Shown one piece after another: positions 7,107 to 11,868 of a DNA stretch of 11,868 nucleotides. A model generated the notes under the pieces. That model saw only the letters and a list, made by a program, of their open reading frames with translations, did no database searches and was not told the origin of the DNA. Position 1 is the stretch's first letter, and every line of letters begins with the position of its first letter. The translations under genes and the position numbers were made by a program. This stretch comes from Rickettsiales bacterium (GTDB lineage Bacteria; Pseudomonadota; Alphaproteobacteria; Rickettsiales; UBA1997), in assembly GCA_947455365.1 (NCBI GenBank), contig CANGNU010000012.1:1-11868 (forward strand), written 5' to 3'.

Positions 7107-7732
7107 ACCAGCAAATTTCTTTCAGTCGCGAAGTTATTCGCAAATTATTTCACCTATTTTTATTAATTTTACCTATCGGTTATCACTTTTTAGGAAAGTG
7201 GCGCGCCCTTGCAGTTGTAGTGCCAATGACTGGTTTAGTTTTAGCAGCCGACCATTATCGCAACAGAAATTTAACCGTAAAATTTTGGTTTGAGAAATTT
7301 TTTAAACCAATTTTACGCAGCCACGAATTAGAAGGTGGAAAATTCTGTGGAGCCACATGGGTCGCGCTTGCAACCTGCTCGGTGTTTTTTATTGGCAGTG
7401 AAGAAATTGTCGTGGCCGCTTTAGCAATTTTAGCAATTTGCGACTCTGCCGCCGCCATTGTGGGACGCTCTTTTGTCAGCCAACCTTTCTTTGAGAAAAC
7501 CCGCGCCGGATCAATCGCCTTCTACATTTCTGGCCTTGTCGTATTATTTTTCTGCGGCGCAATTTATGAATCTGGCATTTGGTTTTACCTCTTCGGATTT
7601 TTCGCTTTATTCTGTGCAACCATAATTGAAGCGCGTCCAAGCTTCTTCAACATTGACGACAATTTTACAATTCCTGTCAGTTTTGCCGTAATTATGATGA
7701 TGTTTAACATTATGTGGAATTACAACTACTAG
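7103..7732 (+). CDS. SEC59/dolichol-kinase-like membrane enzyme (CTP-dependent lipid-alcohol kinase or phosphatidate cytidylyltransferase family)
   Basis: This 209-residue protein has about six to seven membrane spans and motifs of the dolichol kinase / VTE5 / phosphatidate cytidylyltransferase-like superfamily: RKLFHL (13-18), GATWVAL (83-89), CDSAAAIVGR (113-122), KTRAGSIAF (132-140), IEAR (175-178) and DDNFTIPV (185-192). Eukaryotic relatives use CTP to phosphorylate polyprenols, phytol or diacylglycerol. The bacterial substrate is unknown; a polyprenol or diacylglycerol is plausible, and such proteins are often loosely named phosphatidate cytidylyltransferase. It is distinct from true CdsA, whose longer signature I do not see. 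The 4-base ATGA overlap with the FtsB-type gene implies translational coupling and hints at a link to envelope or division lipids, which is inference. Confidence 0.75.
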   Translation: MNQQISFSREVIRKLFHLFLLILPIGYHFLGKWRALAVVVPMTGLVLAADHYRNRNLTVKFWFEKFFKPILRSHELEGGKFCGATWVALATCSVFFIGSEEIVVAALAILAICDSAAAIVGRSFVSQPFFEKTRAGSIAFYISGLVVLFFCGAIYESGIWFYLFGFFALFCATIIEARPSFFNIDDNFTIPVSFAVIMMMFNIMWNYNY

Positions 7733-7738
7733 GATTGC

Positions 7739-7762
7739 ATTCTACAGGCTGTAAGTTAGAAT
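7739..7762. other. Small dyad symmetry upstream of dnaG
   Basis: ATTCTA (7739-7744) and TAGAAT (7757-7762) are inverted repeats, and TACAGGCTGTA (7743-7753) between them is itself a near-perfect palindrome (TACAG, G, CTGTA). Together they occupy much of the 62-base gap before dnaG. There is no T-run, so it is not a convincing terminator. It could be a regulatory dyad for dnaG or chance. Confidence 0.25.
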
Positions 7763-7794
7763 TAGGCTTCAATAGTAAGAGCTAAAATAAAATC

Positions 7795-9660
7795 ATGATT
7801 TTCCCCAAAGATTTTCCCGACAAACTGCGCTCACAAATTCTAGTTTCAGAAGTAGTGGGAAAGCGCGTCAAACTTAAGCTGCGCGGCAAAGAATTTTCTG
7901 GGCTTTGTCCATTTCACAATGAAAAATCGCCATCATTTACAGTGAATGACCAGAAGGGATTTTACCACTGTTTTGGCTGTCAAGCGCATGGCGATATTAT
8001 TTCATTTGTCATGCAATCTGATGGCCTTGAATACCCTGACGCCGTAAGGCAGCTGGCTGATGAGCATGGCATTGAAATTCCGCAAGTTAAGCATTCTTCT
8101 GCGCAAGTTGCTTTTGAAACACAACTTGATCGCGACTATTTAATTTTAGAAAAAGCCTGCGCATTTTTTGAGAAATCTTTGCAAGAATCAATGGGCCGCG
8201 AAGCCAAGAGTTATATAGCTAAACGCGGTCTTGGTGCTGGCGTAATAAAAAAATTTCGCTTAGGTTACGCGCCAAATTCTTACGAAGCGTTGAATAAATT
8301 TTTGCAAGGCTTAGGCTTCTCAGAGCTAGAGCTGCAACGCTGTGGAATTATCAGCTTAAATAATCAGAATAAACTTTACGATAAATTTCGTAATCGGGTA
8401 ATTTTTCCCATCACTGATAAAAAAAATCGCGTCATTGCTTTTGGCGGTCGAGTGCTTGCGGCTGAGGACATGCCGAAATATCTCAACTCGGCAGAAACCG
8501 AAATTTTTAAGAAAAATCAGACGCTGTATAATTTTTTTCACGCAAGAAAATCTATCTTCGATAAAAAATACGCCGTGGTCGTTGAAGGCTACATGGACGC
8601 CATCTCGCTGGCCTCAGCTGGCATTGAAAATGTGGTTGCAGGATTAGGCACTGCGCTTGGAGAAAACCACTTACGAGAGCTTTTTAACATTACCGATCAA
8701 ATTGTCATCTGCCTTGATGGAGACAGTGCTGGCCTGCGCGCAGCCAAACGCGTTGCCGAGATTGCTTTGCCAATAATTAGCGCCAAAAAGAATATCAGCT
8801 TCACATTTTTGCCTAATCAAATGGATCCTGACGATTTTGTAAAAACTTTTGGCGCAGCCGAATTAGAGAAGAATTTTTCTAAAGCCACAACCTTATCTAA
8901 AGCCTTGCTAGAGTTCACTCTATTCGATTTAGGGCTAGAGAAAAAAGCTAAAATTAGCGCCGAAGATAAAGCAAAAATTGAAGCAGAATTAACTAAAAAA
9001 ACTCTCGAAATAAAAGATGTAACTTCGCGAAAATATTTTTCGTTATTTTTTAAAGATGCACTTTATTCAATTGGACGAAATACCATTAAGCCCAAGAAAG
9101 GAGAGGCTTCACACAGCACAGAAAAAAACCACGATTTTGGCAATTTAGTTAGCAAAATTTATGCCAAACCAAATAATGTTGCTGATAATTTAGCCAAAAA
9201 TATTGTCGCTTTAATTATAAAATATCCGCAATTGTCTAATCATCATGATGAAAATTTTGACATAAAAGAGGTGAATTTTTTAAACGATGAACTTACTGAT
9301 ATCAAGGACGCGGCCATTGAATTTATTGATAATGCTGAAGAGTTTGACAGCAAAAAACTGCTGCAAACCCTTGAAAATACTAGCTCTGTGGCAGTTTTGC
9401 GCGAGATTAAAAATCTTCTTGCAACCATGTCTAGCTTTGCTGTAGAATTGGGCGAAGCAGAAATTGGCCAAAAGATGAGCCTGCTGCTTTTAAAAGAATT
9501 ATTGCTACAAGTCGACTGGCAATATAAACAATCTCTCGCCAAAATTGACGAGATTGAAACTTACCAAACCACAATAATTAACGAAAAAATTAAAGAGCTT
9601 TTTGCTTACAAAAATTTGCTTGAGCAGAAAATTTTAACTTTAACAAAAGACTCAATGTAA
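7795..9660 (+). CDS. dnaG: DNA primase
   Basis: DnaG makes RNA primers for replication and works with the DnaB helicase. The 621-residue product has the N-terminal CHC2 zinc-binding domain with Cys38, His41, Cys59 and Cys62, then the RNA-polymerase-like core (FPITDKKNRVIAFGGRVL at 204-221, KYLNS at 228-232). The TOPRIM domain has VVVEGYMDAI (261-270, catalytic Glu264) and LDGDSAGLRAAKR (307-319, Asp308 and Asp310). The C-terminal part (about 380-621) is Lys/Glu-rich and divergent, as expected of the helicase-binding region. Length is normal. rpoD follows after 52 bases, keeping the widespread dnaG-rpoD order. The start context has only a weak AAGAG about 13 bases upstream. Confidence 0.97.
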   Translation: MIFPKDFPDKLRSQILVSEVVGKRVKLKLRGKEFSGLCPFHNEKSPSFTVNDQKGFYHCFGCQAHGDIISFVMQSDGLEYPDAVRQLADEHGIEIPQVKHSSAQVAFETQLDRDYLILEKACAFFEKSLQESMGREAKSYIAKRGLGAGVIKKFRLGYAPNSYEALNKFLQGLGFSELELQRCGIISLNNQNKLYDKFRNRVIFPITDKKNRVIAFGGRVLAAEDMPKYLNSAETEIFKKNQTLYNFFHARKSIFDKKYAVVVEGYMDAISLASAGIENVVAGLGTALGENHLRELFNITDQIVICLDGDSAGLRAAKRVAEIALPIISAKKNISFTFLPNQMDPDDFVKTFGAAELEKNFSKATTLSKALLEFTLFDLGLEKKAKISAEDKAKIEAELTKKTLEIKDVTSRKYFSLFFKDALYSIGRNTIKPKKGEASHSTEKNHDFGNLVSKIYAKPNNVADNLAKNIVALIIKYPQLSNHHDENFDIKEVNFLNDELTDIKDAAIEFIDNAEEFDSKKLLQTLENTSSVAVLREIKNLLATMSSFAVELGEAEIGQKMSLLLLKELLLQVDWQYKQSLAKIDEIETYQTTIINEKIKELFAYKNLLEQKILTLTKDSM

Positions 9661-9679
9661 GCTTGATAGAGTAAGCTTA
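9658..9679 (+). other. Stem-loop at the dnaG stop codon
   Basis: TAAGCTT (9658-9664, including the dnaG stop) pairs with AAGCTTA (9673-9679) across an 8-base loop. A T-run (9688-9692) begins 8 bases after the stem. The 7-bp stem has only two G-C pairs, so termination would be inefficient. It may weaken read-through from dnaG to rpoD or mark an mRNA processing site, as is known for the equivalent E. coli operon. The role is inference. Confidence 0.3.
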
Positions 9680-9691
9680 GTACAATATTTT
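9663..9691 (+). promoter_or_regulatory. rpoD: Candidate sigma-70 promoter for rpoD
   Basis: TTGATA (9663-9668), a 17-base spacer and TATTTT (9686-9691) form a plausible sigma-70 promoter that would start transcription near 9698, about 15 bases before the rpoD ATG. The -10 box is imperfect. It overlaps the stem-loop at the dnaG stop. rpoD may also be read from dnaG transcription. Confidence 0.25.
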
Positions 9692-9712
9692 TAACAAAAT
9701 AAATTTTTTAAA

Positions 9713-11868
9713 ATGGCAACGAAGAAAAAAATAGTTACTCGCAGTAAAAAAATTAAAACTTTGGCGCGCATGATTAAGCGCAACGCCAAAAGAAATTTGG
9801 TGAAATCAAAAATTTTAGCGCGCGATGAACGCAAAGCTTTGGCTTCAAAAGAGGCTTTAAAGTCAGCAAAATCAACAGTTAAGAAGGTTGCAAAAAAATT
9901 AGTGCCAGCAAAAAAGATGGTAAAAGTTGTTGCAAAAGGCGGAAAAAAATCTGCGGCAAAAAAAGCTGTGAAGCCAGCAAAATCAGCGGTTAAGAAAGTT
10001 ATAAATTCTAAAGTTAATGCAAAAAACTCTAAAATTTCCCATCTTAAAAATGCTACAAAAAATTTAAAAAATGGCGCAAAGGCTTTAAAGAGTAAGGTTG
10101 TTAGCTTGAAGAGCAATGTCTCTAACTTAAAAAATAACAACGCTAAATTATCTAAAGTAGATGCCAAATCTGCTAAAATTGTTGCAAAAAATTCTATCGA
10201 TAAATTGGCTAAAGCCACATCTGGCAAAGCTGAAAAGGTTGAAATTTTAACTAAGGCTGAAAAAAAATCTGCTGCAAAGCAAGAAATTATTGCTAAGAAA
10301 AATCAATTGATTGAAAGCGCCAAGCCACAAGCCAGTAAGGACGATGACAAAAGATTATCTGCTGAATTATCTGAAAAGTTGAAGAAATTACTTACTCTTG
10401 GTAAGTCGCAAGGCTTTTTGACTTACGATCAAATCAACGAACACATGGACTCCGATGTCGATCCTGACAAGATGGAGCGCATTTTAGATGTACTTACTGA
10501 ATTCAAAATTAACATTGTTGAAAAAGAAGAAGATCTTGAAAAACTTATCGAAGAAGGCCTGATTGGCAAGGACGAAGAGAAAAGCCAAAAACGCAGCGAA
10601 GACTCGGTTAAAACTTATCTGAAGTCGATGAGCACAGTAAAATTGCTGACTCGCGAAGATGAAGTTTCTATTGCCATGCGCATTGAAGAAGGCCGCAACA
10701 AAACCGTCAAGGCCTTGTATCAAAGCCCAATTATTGTGAAGCACTTTATTGAATGGTATAACGGCCTTTCTGAAGGCACCATTTTGCTGCGCGACATTAT
10801 TCGCATTGACGAAACCTACAACTCAGAATTAGAAGAGTTGATTAAAACTAATGACCAGCAAGCCGCTGCTAGCGCTGAACCGCAAGTTCCTCATGAAGAT
10901 GACATTACTTCAATTATGAATGATGTTGTTGAAACGCATGAAGATTCATTTTTTGAAGATGAAGAGTTGGAAGAAATTGACGAAAGCGTTGTCTCATTTG
11001 TTTCGATGGAGCGAATTTTGATGCCAAAAATGCTTGATTTATTTCAACGCATTGCAGTAGTTTGCCAAAAAATTATTGATAAATCGGAAAATAAAAAATC
11101 GGCGGACATCAAGAAAGACAAAGATATCATCAAGTTAAAAGCTGAATTTGAAAAACTTTCTTCTGAAGTTAGCTTCAATGATTCGCTAATCAAAGCTTTG
11201 GTTGACCAACTTTACGAGGGCCATAAAAAAGTGTTAGATAGCGAAGTGGCCTTGCTGCACTTGTCTCGCGGCCATCGCATTGACCGCCTAGATTTCTTGA
11301 AACAATATGCCACACTTGCTGAAGGCGATGTTTGGAGCAAAAAATTTGCCGCTTCCAAAGATAAAAAATGGCAAGATTTTGCTAAAACTGATGAAGTAAA
11401 AATTACTGAATTACAAGAAAGAATTGGTAAAATTACGCGCATTATTGGCCTAGAGCTGTCTGAGTTTAAGGTGCTTATCAATGAAATTCGCAAAAGCCAA
11501 GATAGTGAGTTGAAGGCCAAAAAAGAAATGATTGAAGCCAACTTGCGTTTGGTGGTTTCGATTGCAAAAAAATACACTAATCGCGGTTTACAATTTCTCG
11601 ATTTGATTCAAGAAGGCAATATTGGCTTGATGCGCGCTGTTGATAAATTTGAATATCGTCGCGGCTATAAGTTTTCAACTTATGCCACTTGGTGGATTCG
11701 CCAAGCCATAACCCGCGCCATTGCCGACCAATCGCGCACTATTCGCATTCCAATTCACATGGTTGAAACAATTAACAAAATTGTTAAAACCTCGCGCCAA
11801 CTTACGCAAGAGCTGGGCCGTAACCCTGACGCGCAAGAAATTGCTGACAAATTACTAATGCCGGTTGA
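9713..11868 (+). CDS. rpoD: Primary sigma factor RpoD with a 205-residue basic histone-like N-terminal extension (3' end missing)
   Basis: This is the housekeeping sigma-70 subunit that directs RNA polymerase to promoters. The frame is open for 718 codons to the window edge. An in-frame TAA at 9692-9694 makes ATG 9713 the first possible ATG. Residues 1-205 are a Lys/Ala-rich basic extension. Region 1.1 is about 210-283 ([19 protein letters not shown] at 227-245), region 1.2 about 295-330, then an acidic non-conserved domain of the E. coli type. Region 2 begins at [20 protein letters not shown] (610-629) and includes [20 protein letters not shown]. Region 3 starts before the sequence ends in MPV; region 4 is outside the window. 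Relative to E. coli the conserved core is displaced by about 227 residues. The core is unmistakable; only the biological start could be argued, since rare TTG codons occur inside the extension. Confidence 0.95.
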   Translation, partial: MATKKKIVTRSKKIKTLARMIKRNAKRNLVKSKILARDERKALASKEALKSAKSTVKKVAKKLVPAKKMVKVVAKGGKKSAAKKAVKPAKSAVKKVINSKVNAKNSKISHLKNATKNLKNGAKALKSKVVSLKSNVSNLKNNNAKLSKVDAKSAKIVAKNSIDKLAKATSGKAEKVEILTKAEKKSAAKQEIIAKKNQLIESAKPQASKDDDKRLSAELSEKLKKLLTLGKSQGFLTYDQINEHMDSDVDPDKMERILDVLTEFKINIVEKEEDLEKLIEEGLIGKDEEKSQKRSEDSVKTYLKSMSTVKLLTREDEVSIAMRIEEGRNKTVKALYQSPIIVKHFIEWYNGLSEGTILLRDIIRIDETYNSELEELIKTNDQQAAASAEPQVPHEDDITSIMNDVVETHEDSFFEDEELEEIDESVVSFVSMERILMPKMLDLFQRIAVVCQKIIDKSENKKSADIKKDKDIIKLKAEFEKLSSEVSFNDSLIKALVDQLYEGHKKVLDSEVALLHLSRGHRIDRLDFLKQYATLAEGDVWSKKFAASKDKKWQDFAKTDEVKITELQERIGKITRIIGLELSEFKVLINEIRKSQDSELKAKKEMIEANLRLVVSIAKKYTNRGLQFLDLIQEGNIGLMRAVDKFEYRRGYKFSTYATWWIRQAITRAIADQSRTIRIPIHMVETINKIVKTSRQLTQELGRNPDAQEIADKLLMPV
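9860..10000 (+). repeat. Pair of 30-base direct repeats in the rpoD extension
   Basis: Bases 9860-9889 (encoding [10 protein letters not shown]) and 9971-10000 (encoding [10 protein letters not shown]) match at 26 of 30 positions, 111 bases apart and in the same frame. This suggests growth of the extension by internal duplication. Confidence 0.6.
10034..10168 (+). repeat. Leucine-zipper-coding 21-base periodic repeat in rpoD
   Basis: Six leucine codons fall exactly 21 bases apart from 10043: Leu111, 118, 125, 132, 139 and 146. The matching heptad a positions are Ile108, Thr115, Ala122, Val129, Val136 and Asn143. Five of the six leucines are followed by Lys. The DNA units (six of 21 bases, 10043-10168) are visibly related, for example TTAAAAAAT, TTAAAGAGT and TTGAAGAGC, like a decayed tandem repeat. 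A coiled coil at about 108-149 is predicted by eye. Confidence 0.7.

Larger units (their letters stand above)
9713..10327 (+). other. Segment of rpoD encoding the lysine-rich extension
   Basis: By hand count, residues 4-203 contain 56 Lys, 6 Arg and 31 Ala but only 10 Asp/Glu, with none acidic from residue 48 to 149. There is no Phe, Tyr, Trp or Cys. The sequence looks like histone H1 tails ([15 protein letters not shown] at 82-96). It is in one unbroken frame with region 1.1. A similar Lys/Ala-rich N-terminus is known on actinobacterial SigA/HrdB, so a nucleic-acid-binding tail is plausible. Confidence 0.85.

Noticed and set aside
9691..10227. A 178-codon minus-strand frame encoding a very Phe/Leu-rich hydrophobic protein
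   Set aside because: It is the antisense of the lysine-rich rpoD extension: AAA/AAG codons read as TTT/CTT. No family motif is visible, and the sense frame continues into an unmistakable sigma factor.
9713..10340. The basic segment as a separate histone-like gene ending before rpoD
   Set aside because: I read every codon from 9713 to 11868 and found no stop or frame change, so sequence supports one continuous protein. An alternative start inside remains possible.
1..11868. tRNA, rRNA, CRISPR, insertion sequence or phage genes
   Set aside because: Nearly all bases are in recognised genes; the few gaps are too short or show no cloverleaf, spaced repeats or transposase motifs.
1..11868. Alternative genetic code with TGA as Trp
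   Set aside because: Trp positions in PdhA and RpoD use TGG, and where TGA ends a frame (for example the FtsB-type gene at 7104-7106) the protein has its normal length.

Overview
The window is AT-rich DNA with densely packed, conserved housekeeping genes. It reads as the chromosome of an alphaproteobacterium. Support comes from a dnaG-rpoD pair, a pdhA-pdhB pair with an FtsB-type gene beside it (a familiar alphaproteobacterial neighbourhood), an alphaproteobacterial-style ferrochelatase, and PdhA/PdhB sequences that resemble Rickettsiales proteins by recall. The low GC, short intergenic gaps and unlinked pdhC suggest a Rickettsiales- or Holosporales-like lineage. A proA gene argues against a strongly reduced Rickettsia-type genome. 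The order-level placement is inference.

Layout: everything left of about 4154 is on the minus strand and everything right of 4186 is on the plus strand, divided by a 31-base divergent gap. The minus-strand block, read from 4154 down to 1, is znuB (zinc ABC permease), hemH (ferrochelatase), an orphan antiporter-like membrane protein of the NuoN/NuoM/MrpD superfamily, and proA (truncated by the window edge). Gaps are 6 and 4 bases and the last pair overlaps by 8 bases, so this is very probably one transcript. It mixes zinc import, haem synthesis, a putative ion-translocating membrane protein and proline synthesis.

The plus-strand block starts with an unrecognised 110-residue single-span membrane protein. 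A 134-base leader follows, with a candidate promoter, a TTAA palindrome and a long hairpin. Then come pdhA and pdhB (pyruvate dehydrogenase E1 alpha and beta), an FtsB/DivIC-type division protein with a TTG start, a SEC59/dolichol-kinase-like membrane enzyme overlapping it by 4 bases, dnaG (primase) and rpoD (primary sigma factor, cut by the window end). The longest non-coding stretch is 134 bases. I found no RNA gene, CRISPR array, insertion sequence or prophage.

The most unusual feature is in rpoD. Before its normal region 1.1 it carries about 205 extra residues that are lysine/alanine-rich, strongly basic, free of aromatic residues and histone-H1-like. Inside this lies a leucine zipper of six exact heptads (residues 108-149). 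Basic, Lys/Ala-rich sigma N-termini are known from actinobacterial primary sigma factors, but I do not know of this basic-plus-zipper arrangement in an alphaproteobacterial RpoD. A second window-wide signal is that none of the 11 start codons has a convincing Shine-Dalgarno sequence.
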